A stretch of DNA of 64,000 nt from Selaginella moellendorffii (taxonomy: Eukaryota > Streptophyta > Lycopodiopsida > Selaginellales > Selaginellaceae), in contig NW_003314425.1 of the NCBI RefSeq assembly GCF_000143415.4, positions 66,899 to 130,898 of the forward strand, written 5' to 3'. Under the pieces are notes generated by a model that saw only the letters and a program-made list of their open reading frames with translations, had not been told where the DNA came from and did no database searches. Both the position numbers and the translations under genes were made by a program. Of the stretch, positions 11,675 to 22,206 are shown piece by piece (within the stretch, counting starts at the first letter, position 1; every line of letters starts with the position of its first letter).

Positions 11675-12109
11675 TAAGCAAACTTAATAAGGTTGTAGTT
11701 TATTGTTTCATAAAAATTAATTTACGTTCTACTTTTTTTCATCAGGTGCTAGATATATATTTATACGTTAGCTTCTCGCCGTTACATACTTTTGGAGAGA
11801 AGAAGGTGGCGGACTTTGAGTGATTGATTAAGAGTTCTCAATATATATCCATATCAATTACTTTTAGCTCCTTTCAGATGAATTTCTTCCTAAATGAAGA
11901 TTTTAGTTTAGATTTTAGATTGATTTCCATCCACTTTGAGAGGAGACTATATTTAGATACTAATTCAATTTACCTTTTAAATTACAATACCACTGATGCT
12001 TTTGCATGGAATTAACACTTGGCTGATAGGCATGCATTCTAGATGTTAATATAAAGCCTCTCCAAGATCCAATTATCAATCACATTTGGGCATATTGCTA
12101 TTACACATC
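11675..12109. other. AT-rich spacer and promoter of the peptide gene
   Basis: AT-rich sequence without a gene. The last 110 bp form the promoter of the next gene: RY motif GCATGCA at 12030-12036 and TATAAAG at 12050-12056, about 60 bp before the ATG. Confidence 0.55.
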
Positions 12110-12445
12110 ATGAAGGCTTCTTTGGTGTTTCTCATCTTTGTGTTTGCCACATTCCACATTGTACTGTCTACTTCGAGTGGAAGGGGTTTGGATGCCGATG
12201 ATGTTGATGTAGATATCTTTGAGGATTTGGATGCTGATGATGTTGATGTCGAAGTCTTTGAGGATTTCCCACAGAAGGATGATGATTATGAGAACCAGAA
12301 ACGGGGTGACGGTCTAGGCAAGCACAGGAAGGGCAAGAATAATAACAACAACAACATCAACATCAACATCAACTTCTGCAAGAACGAGTCTATGGATCAC
12401 AAACGTGAGGAGGAGAAGGAGAAGGAAAAGAAGACTTATCCTTAG
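12110..12445 (+). CDS. Small secreted Asp- and Asn-rich peptide precursor (copy B)
   Basis: Intronless, 111 aa. Residues 1-20 are a clear signal peptide (MKASLVFLIFVFATF). The mature part starts after SSGRGL. It contains a direct repeat of an acidic unit (DADDVDVDIFED / DADDVDVEVFED), then GKHRKGKN, a run of Asn followed by alternating Ile-Asn, a single Cys (FCKNESM) and a Lys/Glu-rich tail. It is homologous to the gene at 13,014: same signal peptide, GKHR-N(n)-(IN)n-(F/V)C core and charged tail. A polyadenylation-like aataaa lies about 30 bp after the stop. I recognise no described family. The function is unknown; a secreted signal or structural peptide is inference. Confidence 0.75.
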   Translation: MKASLVFLIFVFATFHIVLSTSSGRGLDADDVDVDIFEDLDADDVDVEVFEDFPQKDDDYENQKRGDGLGKHRKGKNNNNNNINININFCKNESMDHKREEEKEKEKKTYP

Positions 12446-13013
12446 GAACTTGTTATTTGTAGAGTTTTTTGCAATAAAATAATATGTTTCACACCATTTC
12501 TGCACTCCAGAAAAAACTTCTCTAGCACTCCTTTCTATCTGTGTCGAGAGCTTTCGCAGTGCGTCATCTCGATGTGGAACCCGGTATGGATTGATCTGCT
12601 CGGCTCTAGCATTATGTCCTGAGCCTTCTGAGCAGAACAGGTGGAGATGGGAGTCCAAAGTCTTGAACCTTTTGTTTTGCCACTGAGGGGGCCTTCTTGC
12701 TGTGCTCACACAGGAACGCCCGGTAATAGTTTTCGCAAATAAACTTAGGAATAGTTTCCTTGGAAAAACTCAATGCTGAAAGTGGCATTTGAACCCACGC
12801 ATTCGAACTTGAGTACGTTCCTTAGACCATTCGGTCATCCTGACATTTCTTGACAGATTTCATTGACGAGTATACAAAATATCAAGCAACGTGATTGCAT
12901 GGAGTATTTTGAGCCACTTGGCAACTTTCCAAAATGCATGCTGGCCTATAATATAAGGCCTCCTTGCTCCAACAAGTGCTGATTGCAAGCGTTGATCAAC
13001 CACTACTACAGCT
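12446..13013. other. Spacer with 3' flank similarity and peptide promoter
   Basis: This contains sequence similar to 8,780-9,180 (the 'tgtgctcacacag' and 'cttggaaaaact' blocks), the tRNA-Leu-like relic, then the promoter of copy C (RY motif 12935-12941, TATAAGG 12952-12958). No coding gene was seen. Confidence 0.6.
12774..12844 (-). other. Second tRNA-Leu-like relic, shortened
   Basis: On the minus strand it begins GTCAGGATGACCGAATGGTC, contains CTCAAGTTCG at the anticodon position and GTGGGTTCAAATGCCAC as the T arm. The variable arm is mostly lost and the acceptor stem does not close. It is clearly tRNA-Leu derived and not expected to be functional. Confidence 0.6.
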
Positions 13014-13334
13014 ATGAAGACTGCTTTGGTGTTTCTAGTGTTTGTATTTGCCACTTTCCAAATTGCATTGTCTTCTCAGAGTAGAAGGGGGCTCTTGTCT
13101 AAGGACACTGGTGTTGGGGTTCAGGATTCATCAGCAAAAGAACCAGTGTCCAGTTCTCTAATGGATTCTCCAGAGATGGACAATTATATGGATGGAGTTC
13201 ATGGCCAAGGCAAGCACAGGAGGAACAACAATAACAACAATAACAACATCAACATCAATATCAACGTTTGCAGGAAGAAGTCCATGGAGCGTGAAGATTC
13301 AAAAGACAAGGAGAAGGTCAAGTTCAATCCTTAG
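13014..13334 (+). CDS. Small secreted Asn-rich peptide precursor (copy C)
   Basis: Intronless, 106 aa. The signal peptide is MKTALVFLVFVFATFQIALS. A dibasic-like SRRGLL follows at the start of the mature part. Then come an unconserved acidic/Ser stretch, GQGKHRR, eight Asn, alternating Ile-Asn, VCRKKSM and a charged tail ending KFNP. It shares both ends and the Asn/Ile core with copy B, while the middle differs completely. That pattern suggests the signal peptide, RGL site and Asn-Cys core are the constrained parts. A polyadenylation-like aataaa lies at about 13,372. The function is unknown. Confidence 0.75.
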   Translation: MKTALVFLVFVFATFQIALSSQSRRGLLSKDTGVGVQDSSAKEPVSSSLMDSPEMDNYMDGVHGQGKHRRNNNNNNNNINININVCRKKSMEREDSKDKEKVKFNP

Positions 13335-14159
13335 ATTAGAGCAGACGGATCCTCTCTATCATGTATAGATGAATAAAACCAATAAGAATATTTTGTTTCA
13401 GGTTAGTAGCAGTATAAAGCAAAATTCATTGAGAAGTACAACGCAGCCTGTTGTTCCCGGAATTGTCTCAAACTAGCGATTGAAAGCAAAATCCATGGAG
13501 AACTACACATACGGTCTGTTGTTCCCAAAGAACGAAACACTGTAGCTTAAGGAGTAACCATTGCTTTACAGACTATTATATCAATTTTCCATCCTCCTGC
13601 CCTCCATGGCTTCTCCAAAGTTGCCACTCTTGCAAGGCGATGATGTCATGACATTTGGTAATGAGATCACGGGTACTCCAGGCAATGGTCATATTCATTC
13701 ATTCATTTATATACTATTTACACATGCTACCGATGGATTAATATGTAAACTAAAGTTTAAGTACTAAAGTCAACGATTAGACATGGCATGTGTTCGTGTA
13801 AAGGTGGTGGAGATGATCGGCCCACGTTCGTATGTATAATGTGGGGTCGGAAAGAGTGGCGTGGGGGGAAACTCAAATGGAGTACCGGCTGAAAAGGAGA
13901 AGCCCACGGGAGAGGTTTCAAATTAAAGCGCAGGAGAATGCGCGGCGGCATGTGACCACAGCCGTCGATAGCCATGCCCGATCCATTCCAAAACATCCAT
14001 CAAAGAATTTTATACCTCGCTTGTCCATTTGTGTGTGTCTCTGTTCCTTCTTACCTACACTGCGAGAGAGGAAGAAGATAAGAGGAAGCGATCGATCGCG
14101 ATCGCGATCGCATCGCATCGCATCGAGCGTGAAAAGAGGATCGTTTGGATTGGAGTGTC
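13335..14159. other. Intergenic region with a short interspersed direct repeat
   Basis: Two imperfect copies of a 44-bp unit (13417-13460 and 13483-13527) both end in ctgttgttccc. The last 150 bp before the next ATG carry an alternating gatcgcgatcgc tract (14090-14123). Overlapping open frames here look accidental. Confidence 0.5.
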
Positions 14160-14765
14160 ATGGCCTCCGCAAAGGCCCCATTTGGAACGATGCACAACCA
14201 GCCGCCGCCCAGGAATCGCAAGCACGCGGATCCAGCGCCCTGGGACAGAGATCCCAGCGGCGGCAGCAGCAGAGCTCCACTCTCCTCGAGATCTTCCGGG
14301 AGTGGCAACGCCGCCGCCCCCGCCAGCAAATCGGTGAGCCGCCCAGCGAAGGATCATCAAGTCGAGCAGCCGAGCAGTGGCAGGAGGATCGCGAATCAGG
14401 GGGCGAATTCGTCGGGCAAGCCAGCGGCGCCACCGGTGGTCTCGCAAAGATCTGCCGCTGCCAAGGTGGCTGGATCCACAAAAACTGCGCCATTTGGGAC
14501 CGCCCACAATGCTCCCGCCCAGGTGATCTTCTCGGCTATGGCTTCCCTCTTCTTGTTTCTTCTTCTTATCTCGGCATTTTTTCTACAGGCACACAAGAAT
14601 GTGGGTGCTAGCAAGGCTCCATGGGAGCGGGACGACAGCCAGAGATTCCAAAAGGTGATTTTGGTTCCAAGCTTGCGATGATAGCCATGTTTTTTCTTCT
14701 TGTTTTTCTGCCTTTAGATTGCATTTGGGAACCTCAAGAGTTTTGGAGCTTTTATCCGAACTTGA
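14160..14765 (+). CDS. Uncharacterised small basic protein with repeated APFGTxHN motif
   Basis: Three exons, 14160-14522, 14589-14654 and 14718-14765; 158 aa. The motif APFGT(M/A)HN(Q/A)P occurs at the N-terminus and again near residue 112, each followed by a low-complexity Pro/Ser/Ala-rich stretch. The last exons encode GASKAPWERDDSQRFQK and a short conserved-looking end, IAFGNLKSFGAFIRT. The splice sites are canonical and all phases close, which argues for a real gene. I do not recognise the family. The paired PFG...HN and APW motifs suggest a short docking protein, which is a guess. Confidence 0.6.
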
Positions 14766-15298
14766 CAAGAGGAAGGCGATGCACACCAAAGCTTTCTTTG
14801 TGTATAAGAAATTTCCCGACGGCGTGGAAAGATGGATCTATGAGTTAGAAAAGTTTCGGGCTGGTTTGAACTGGAAACATTGATCAGGAACCTTGGAATA
14901 TACTTGGTCACAACAATTAGGGTGCAAGACCTAATACCAGTTCTTTGGTGGTTATCAAAAGATCAAGTTTGTAATTTGTCCTTTTTTTCTAACAACAACA
15001 AAACGCTACTACTTACTACTGCTGCAATGCACCTTTGGTAGTCCTCCAAACTATTAATGGAGTGCTCAGATGCTACTTCACATTTCTACTGTTGGAGGAG
15101 AAGCAATTTAAATGCTAACTCAATTGGTATTTACTCATTGTTAATATAATAATAATACATGTTTTTGAAGGTGTTTTCATAATATTACAAAGCAATTTAT
15201 ATATCATGTAAGACTTTGAATTGATCGGTCTATATGTTTTACCTCAATTGCCACTGATAAATTACTGAATTTCATAAATCAAAGAATTTAGAACCGTA
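14766..15298. other. AT-rich spacer
   Basis: This holds the 3' UTR of the small protein gene followed by AT-rich sequence. No gene or structured repeat was seen. Confidence 0.5.
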
Positions 15299-16159
15299 TT
15301 ATGGTTTTATCCATACAATTTCTTGTGTATCTGTTCTATAGAGAACAAGTTTCCCATCATTTCTTACAACTAGAGCAGATGAAAGAACACAATTTGGTTG
15401 TGGTTGACAATAAAGATTTAATGCCCATAAAATTGATTTATGAAAGATGTGTTGTATTAGTAAATTCCCATCAACTTGTAAAGAAAGAAAATATCCATCT
15501 TCATTAAGGCAATAACTAATGCTTGTCCAAATAATATTATAGTATTCATCTTTAAGTTGCAATTGACACTTACTTGCAAATGTAAATAGAAATTTATTAT
15601 TAGAGGAATAAATTGATTTATAAGGTAATAAAATTGACTCTGGACCTATCGGGCCACTAATAAGATTATTCATTCTAAAGTCACAATCATTAATATATAA
15701 AATTTTATTTATTTCTACTAATATAAATGAAGAAGAACCAAATGCATGCATGAAATAATCAATACCAAAATTTCCATATGTTGCAAACAAACTTCCATAT
15801 CCATTAATCCTTACATTATCAACAATCACATTGAATATAATCATTAAAAAGTGTTGTAATACATGTCCTTCAATTTGAAGTCCTGTAGGATTAAGCTCAC
15901 AAGTTCTTGCTCTTGCAAACCATAGCCTTACAGTGATTCTTCTTTCTCCACTTATTATACTTGCTCCAGTAATTGTTGTACCTGAATTATATATTGTATG
16001 AAATCCTAAAGTTCTTATTAACCCAAGAGTTAAACCCATCACTTCAATCCTTTGATGAAGTAATAGTGCGTTTTGTTGTCTTTGATATAAATAATTTACT
16101 CCAGAACATGTATTATTATTATTACTAAAAAGTATAAAAACAAAAAATAAAATATTCAT
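15299..16159 (-). CDS. AT-rich intronless secreted protein with C-terminal bulb-type (B-)lectin-like repeats
   Basis: Single exon, 286 aa. The first 20 or so residues form a signal peptide rich in Phe, Ile and Leu. The N-terminal half is not recognised. The C-terminal half resembles bulb-type mannose-binding lectin repeats: GYFLSLQVDGNLLIQ and ALVVRNDGKLVLYRTDTQE fit the QxDGNLVxY pattern, although key mannose-contact residues are only partly kept. Base composition is far more AT-rich than neighbouring genes, and so is the codon use. It could be a fast-evolving secreted lectin. Carbohydrate binding is not assured. Confidence 0.6.
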   Translation of the reverse strand: MNILFFVFILFSNNNNTCSGVNYLYQRQQNALLLHQRIEVMGLTLGLIRTLGFHTIYNSGTTITGASIISGERRITVRLWFARARTCELNPTGLQIEGHVLQHFLMIIFNVIVDNVRINGYGSLFATYGNFGIDYFMHAFGSSSFILVEINKILYINDCDFRMNNLISGPIGPESILLPYKSIYSSNNKFLFTFASKCQLQLKDEYYNIIWTSISYCLNEDGYFLSLQVDGNLLIQHIFHKSILWALNLYCQPQPNCVLSSALVVRNDGKLVLYRTDTQEIVWIKP

Positions 16160-16482
16160 TAATATCTCTAAAGAAATTAGCTTCCTTTTTTCTTAAATAA
16201 TAATTTTGTGATAAATAAATTAGATTAAAACTATTTTAGGAAAAACTAAAAGTTTTGTTTTTAGTTGATTTTTCAACATATTCATATAAATATACTTAAT
16301 TACAACATATTCATTGGCATTTATTTTTAAGTCTCATCAGGTAAAATATATTTATACATGATTTGTTTTGTTTCTCTTAGTCGTAATAAATTATAGGAAA
16401 TTTTTTGAGCTTCACATTAGCACAACATGATTGGTTTGCTGTGATTTTAATTTTATATATAGATACATATATACATATATAC

Positions 16483-16514
<32 letters not shown>

Positions 16515-17539
16515 ATATATACATATACATATATATATATATTGCCCTCAAGTGGGGTATGGGAGTTTTGGTATTGGTGACACTAAAGAAGTGGAGATAA
16601 ACTTTGATCATCATAGACTTGGAATGTAAGAAAATTAAGACAAAAAAGTAAAGGTGAAACATTTTATAGCAAAAAGAAAACAATTTCACTATATTCACCT
16701 TATTGACTGTGCAGCCTCTTTAAATTATCCACAACACTGGAATTTAAAACCATGTTAAGAAACCCTAGGCACAAGATTCCTCTTGTAGCATGGCTATGAC
16801 AAACACCTGCTCAGCCTAGCTCTTAGCAGCCATGGCCAGGAGGTGTTCACCCAGCTTACCCTTAATAGCCATGGCCAGCACTAATGCTCAAGACAGCCCA
16901 CACTAAACCTGCCCTTATAGCCATGGAAGAACCAGAAGAGGAGAAGCTTAAGACATAAGCACTTCATATTTAAGTCAATCTACAGTTGCTGAAGTTTTTG
17001 GGCAACTATCTGATAGGGGTAACTACCAAAGGGTTACCACATCTTAGTGAATATTCATGTTAATGTTTGCTCTTAGCCAATGGGAATGGGAGGTTGCCAA
17101 TTACTTGGTGTTGTGACATATATCACATGCAATAGGCATTGATAGTTAACTTAACTTTTGCAATGAACATTTTAATTTCTTATAAAGAATTTGATAATTT
17201 CTTTTTAAGAAACACATGTTTATAGTTACTTCCTTAATTCTTCCTTTAAAGTGGAACACAATATTTATTGTTTTGATACTATTTCAATTTAGTTTTTAAT
17301 GTTAATGAAACTATGACAATCAAAACAGTGTTTGATAACTGGGCAACATATATTGGGCAATAGCTAGTAAGTCATAAAATTTTCAAATTATTGCCTTTAT
17401 AGCAAGCTGGGTTTCTTTTGTTTTTAAAATTTACTAAAAAAATAAGATTAAATTACTCAGTGATATTTCAACAAAACTAACTAAACCTACCAACTACTTT
17501 ACCATTTCAAAAGTTAAAAAAAACATACAGAAAATGTAA
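16160..17539. other. AT-rich intergenic region with microsatellite and minisatellite
   Basis: No coding gene was seen. A compound (AT)n/(ATAC)n microsatellite occupies about 16455-16542. A degenerate minisatellite with repeated (t)agccatggccag words spans about 16780-16930. Confidence 0.6.
16455..16542. repeat. AT/ATAC microsatellite
   Basis: Runs of atatat interrupted at regular intervals by acatatac give a compound dinucleotide/tetranucleotide repeat of about 90 bp. Confidence 0.9.
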
Positions 17540-20349
17540 TTAAAAAACTATTTCAATCCTCTCAAGCGTGGTGTGCAGCACAACTGCTGGCCATTGGTTC
17601 GGACTACCATGCCCAGAACTGCAGTCACACTCGCCCAAAGCATCGTGAACATCACACGGCCATCGCCTCGAGAGACTATTCAATGGAAATAGTAAGTCAC
17701 TCTCGAGATAGAAAACCTGGAGATCTTCCTTACCATTCCACAAAGACATGGCTGTGGCACAAATGGAGGCTACTATCACTGCTGCAATCAGCGGCATGTA
17801 CTGAAAATCAAAGACAAACAGATAGATCAGATTTTGAGTTGCTACAACACTTACTGTAGCTATCCCGGCAATCACTGATCGATGTGGCGAGCTGCTCTCG
17901 CTGGCTTTGTAGCCCCCTGTTACGAGATCCATTGCATCCTGGAGTCACAAAGAGTTGGAGGATATGGAGTGCGAATTCATTCACTGGTTACCTGACGGCG
18001 GCCATCATGGAAGTTGTTTAAGTAGTAACGACTGATAGCACTGATCCCATCCTGCATCAATCCAGCTATGGTGCGTTTTCCATATCTACAAGAAAAAGAA
18101 AATAAAAATCAAACTATTATGCGTTGTGACTAGTATGTAGCACCTTACAAAGTCGCCCTTGAGAGCTGGAGTTCCAGCGTATTGGTAACTTATCTCGTCT
18201 CCATGGTTGGCCCACACTGAACAAGGTAGTGTTAGAAATCTGCGGAGGCGATGATTATCACGTACATATATTGAACTGCGAGTCAAATACGTAGTGCTTG
18301 TCAATTGTTTCCGACGCTTGAAATAATCCCAAGCGTCGGAGCTGTTCCTCGAGTGCTTTCCTTCCCAGCAAGCTCTGCAAGGCAAGCCTATTACTGATCA
18401 AAGCACAAAATCAAATTGACGGTACCTGAGTAACGTTTGTCCGATCGAGACAATCAATGCAGTTGGTTCTTACGATCCCTTTCTGTTCTTCGGTCTTTTC
18501 TTTCATAGGATTCACCAAGAAAAACCTGGAATGGCATTTAACATAAGAATACATGGGAAGCGGTAGGATTACCTTTGCTGCATAAGATTCTCGGCAATTT
18601 GATCATGCAGGACCGACAAGCGGTCAAAGCGTACGTTTCCGCAAATGTGATGAAAATCGAAAGGTACGTAGCTGTGAATCGTTTTTTAGTAGCGGTCGTG
18701 CGAAACTATACATACCGACGTACGTCACGTTATTATTTTTCAAGTGTTGCATCGCGTTTCGATAAGCTATGCTTAGAACTCCCTCGCTGCCTTGCTGCAG
18801 ATCCCAGAAGGGAAAAGTCACACGGTTGTAAAGTCGGTGGAGAATAAGAACCTGATTAATGAGATCAACAGCTAAAACGGATCCATATCGATCGGAGAGA
18901 TCGCTGAAGTGTCGTTCTACTACTGCAGACTGGCAGGACAATAAAAAAAGAGGAAACTTTAGAGACAAGGAGATAAAATGAACAACGATTGATCGTACCG
19001 TATCTTCGTGGTTTATAGATCTGATTTGGGGTTTATATCTTAAATCTACTATCTGCTCCCAAAACACAGGGATTGATCCTCGAACCTACAATGTCGTAAC
19101 ACTTGACAGGCTTATCATACAGAAGCAACAATAGAAATTACCTGAACATAAGAGGCAAAGTATCCTCCAGCTTCCAAGATTTGTTCCGTTTCCACAAAGT
19201 TTGCAACCGAGCCTTCGGGATCCGCTCCCCTGCGCCACATTCGTGTCCCTAGCAAAGTAAAGTAAGAGCTAGAAATCCTGGAGACAACAAATGCACAAAG
19301 TGAAGTACCAGATCGGCGAATGGATCTCCTCGAAATCAACGTTATTTGCAACAACTGTTCTGCCAGTAAAACCTGGACGCTTTGAAAGCGTATTAGCAAG
19401 TTAAGGAAAGAAGAAAAGTAGCAAAGCTTGCACAACAGTGGTGGATATTTCCTTGAATAACCGGCAAAATAAATCCCTCTGCCTGCTTATATCTAGTCAG
19501 TAGTACACAAAAGTTGCAAGTAAGAAACAAAGTACCTGTGATTCCAGCAAGTAATCCTTCAAGTGATCATTCCATACGAACTGTGGGTCAGCCTGCAAAG
19601 TTATAATGCTTTAGAGAGCCCTGAGAATATCAACCGCGAAAGAAACCTGTTTCCAAAGTGGTTGATTTTGATGATCGTTTGTTAGCAAGTGCGTTCGCTG
19701 TGCACTTTTGGAAGGTATAAGAGAATAGGAAAAACACAAAAAGGAAAAACTCGCATACTTGTTTGTGAGATCGGTCTCATACGAGAAGTAGAGCCCAGGC
19801 GTCTGTTCGATGTGTTTGAGAAGCCCACGCAAATATGCCTCCTCGATTATCTGTATGAACAAGGAAAAGGGAGTAACATTTTTACAAAGTTTAGTTTTTC
19901 ACTTTACCTTGCTTGGACTTAAGTGTCGAGTGTGCTCGCATTGAAAAAATCGCATCGACTTGACTTTAAATAAAGGAGAATTGGAATAAGATCCAGCGCA
20001 TTCCCTTTCGGTGATCACCAGGACATAAGTTCCTGGAAGAAGTAAACATAAACAAACGAGAGAGTGACAACACTAGACAAAGATTTACCAGTGAGCAATT
20101 TCACAGCTCCAAGAACACCGTAGACAGTGGAGGAATGGATCTGCCCCCCGCTAGCAGCAGCCGGCAGCTCCTCTGGAAGAAAACAAAACGCGAGAAATTT
20201 CAAGCTAGCTCGAGAAGAATCACTCGAATCTTACGGATCAGCGACGCATTGCCAGTGGCGCGATCGATCGAGAGGATCTGGGGGAGCCCGGAATGGGGCT
20301 GGAAGACGAACTGATCGGGAAGCTCCCAACATCGCATCTGGCCCGCCAT
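17540..20349 (-). CDS. SAC-domain phosphoinositide phosphatase (RHD4/SAC6-8, Sac1-like)
   Basis: Nineteen exons, all phase compatible: 20349-20235, 20172-20089, 20032-19908, 19850-19759, 19704-19647, 19592-19536, 19482-19432, 19372-19309, 19248-19142, 19085-18999, 18929-18852, 18794-18724, 18671-18573, 18525-18426, 18374-18266, 18216-18144, 18085-17992, 17938-17855, 17800-17540; 602 aa, as expected for this subclass. The catalytic CX5R motif is CIDCLDR (residues 385-391) inside RTNCIDCLDRTNVTQ. TRMWRRGAD and NFVETEQ are further Sac signatures. The C-terminus has hydrophobic segments (for example YMPLIAAVIVASICATAMSL) typical of the membrane-anchored SAC6-8 group that removes phosphate from PI4P at ER, Golgi or post-Golgi membranes. 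The intron 19431-19373 starts with GC (GCAAG). A telo-box lies just upstream of the ATG. Confidence 0.93.
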
Positions 20350-20459
20350 GGAATGTTCACCCTAACCCTAAACCACGAGAATATTCTTTATTTAAAAAAG
20401 TATCATTAGAGCTGTTTACAAACGGTAAAAGAATATTCGCTAGAGCCCTAGCGCTAGCT
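20350..20459. promoter_or_regulatory. Short bidirectional promoter with telo-box
   Basis: Only 110 bp separate the start codons of the divergent SAC phosphatase and EamA transporter genes. It holds caccctaaccctaaaccac (about 20357-20376), a telo-box-type motif common in promoters of plant housekeeping genes, and an AT-rich stretch. Confidence 0.6.
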
Positions 20460-21807
20460 ATGGAGGAGGAAGACATCGAAATGGGGCAAGGCGGACGCAA
20501 TGGCGGCCGCTGGAGCCATCGATCCGGCGTCTCCTCGATGATGATTTCTTCGGCCGCCTACAGCGTCATGGGACTGCTTGTCAAGATCCTTGCCGGTGAG
20601 TGAGTGAAGCGACCGATGATCGTCCTGATATTTCGAGATTTCGCAGTAAAATCCTTCCCATCCTCGCAAATTGTGGCCGCTCGCTGTGGAATCGTGGCGC
20701 TGCTATCGGGTCTGGAGCTCCGCCGCATGAAATATCCGCTGCTGGGATCGGCCGCAGCGAGGCAGCTGGTGATCAGTCGTGCCATCGTTGGCTTTGTTGC
20801 GCTTTCTACATATTTCTACAGGTAAGAAAGACCTTTTGGAAGAAAAAATAGCGTGAAAAAAATTCTAAAGCATACAGGTGCTTCCACTGCGAGACGCTAC
20901 CATTCTCAACTTCACCATGCCTGTATTCACGGCGATTCTAGCAACATTTTTGCTGCATGAAAGCTGGGGAATCTACGATATCACAGGTACTAAAGTGCAC
21001 GCCTTTTTCTCTCGTTGTTTTTCTTTCAACTTGACCGGCAACGCAGGGACGCTTTTCAGCTTTTTAGGTGTCCTGCTCGTCATACAGCCACAAAATCTTG
21101 TCACAGGTCGGTGAATCGAGTCTTGAAATGTTTAATGAAGTCACAGAATTGTTTTTACAGATGCATGCTTGGGAGTAGCTATGGCAATGGTTGGAGCCTC
21201 GACGGGTGCGCTGTCATATATTATCATTCGCATGGTTGGAAAACACGGCGAGCCTCCAGCGTAGGTGATGGTTTTTCCCGTGCAAGGCAAGTACTAAACT
21301 TTTAGCTGCAGTGTTTGCGTTTTTGCGTTTGCTGCCTTTTCAGCTCCAATGGCTTTGTTTGCCATGCTCTTCCAGGTAAGAAACATGTCATACTTTTAGC
21401 AAGCAATTGACGAAATCGTGCAGGGATGGAAACGTCCCGGCGTCATAGAGACTCTGGAGCTTTGTGGGGTTGGCCTCTCGGCTTATGCGGCTCAAGTAAG
21501 ATACGCTGCTCTATTTTTGCGTTCTTACGAGTATGGTTTGCCAGATATTCTTAACCAGAGGCTTGCAGCTAGAGAAAGCAGCCAAAGCAACATCAATGCA
21601 GTACGTCAAGGTAAATCACGACATCCAAATCAGCCTGAGCTGCGTATAATTCTTTGTAATTCCACGCAGGTTGTCTGTAGCTACGTTCTCGGGGTAGTTT
21701 TCCTTGGAGAGAGACCATCATTGCAGGGTGCCATTGGAGCAGTTTTGATTACATGCAGTGCGGCATTTGTTTCTGGGAAGGAGAGTACAAAAACTCACCC
21801 CAAATAG
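20460..21807 (+). CDS. EamA/drug-metabolite transporter superfamily membrane protein
   Basis: Nine exons: 20460-20595, 20647-20821, 20871-20986, 21047-21106, 21161-21260, 21312-21375, 21424-21495, 21545-21610, 21670-21807; 308 aa. After a hydrophilic N-terminus, about ten hydrophobic helices arranged as two EamA halves can be read. Examples are MISSAAYSVMGLLVKI, LLVIQPQNLV at the end of half one, and AFAAFSAPMALFAMLFQ and VCSYVLGVVFLGERPS in half two. The motif DATILNFTMPVFTAILA is typical of SLC35G-like members. Such proteins move small metabolites across membranes; the substrate cannot be told from sequence. Its last 13 nt overlap the 3' end of the convergent small gene. Confidence 0.88.
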
Positions 21808-22206
21808 CACGAAGAAGTTTTCAGGAGAATGAAGCCGATCGCCGCGACTGTCACCATGAACAGCAGCATGCGGCAGCAATCCGCCACCAAAGTTCGTCGT
21901 GGATCCCCCTCAGCAGTGGCTGCAGAATCGTGGCTCTGCAAGAATCAAGCGAAGCGAAGCTAGTCTAGAAGAAGCAAGAAACTGGAAACTACCCGAGCTG
22001 GTGGTGCCTCTCGCCTCGGACGATGCTTGTTGCTCGCCTCCGCTGCAAGCAACGTGAAAATCGATCAGATCCAAGAAAGAGATGGAATGATTTGGGTCGT
22101 CGAGAAGAATGCCTGGCAGGGCCGCCGATTGCAAGCGCAGGAGCAGCCTGAGAGCGGCGTTGGAACGCCGGAGGGCTGCCATTCCTTGCCGCTGCTGCTC
22201 GCTCAT
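21795..22206 (-). CDS. Small tail-anchored membrane protein, 112 aa, uncharacterised
   Basis: Two exons, 22206-21993 and 21919-21795, joined across a 73-bp GT-AG intron. The N-terminus reads MSEQQRQGMAALRRSN and is Arg- and Leu-rich, followed by ILLDDPNHSISFLDLIDF and a Ser/Gly/Ala linker. The C-terminus is one hydrophobic helix (CRMLLFMVTVAAIGFILL) and a short tail, so it is probably tail-anchored. An upstream acceptor at 21931 would give an early stop; the chosen one restores the helix. The family is not recognised. It is divergent from the epimerase-family gene (106 bp) and overlaps the transporter's stop region by 13 nt. Confidence 0.6.

Noticed and set aside
13832-14611. Long plus-strand frame over the small-protein gene
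   Set aside because: It crosses the promoter and overlaps the spliced gene in another frame; composition and lack of motifs suggest chance.
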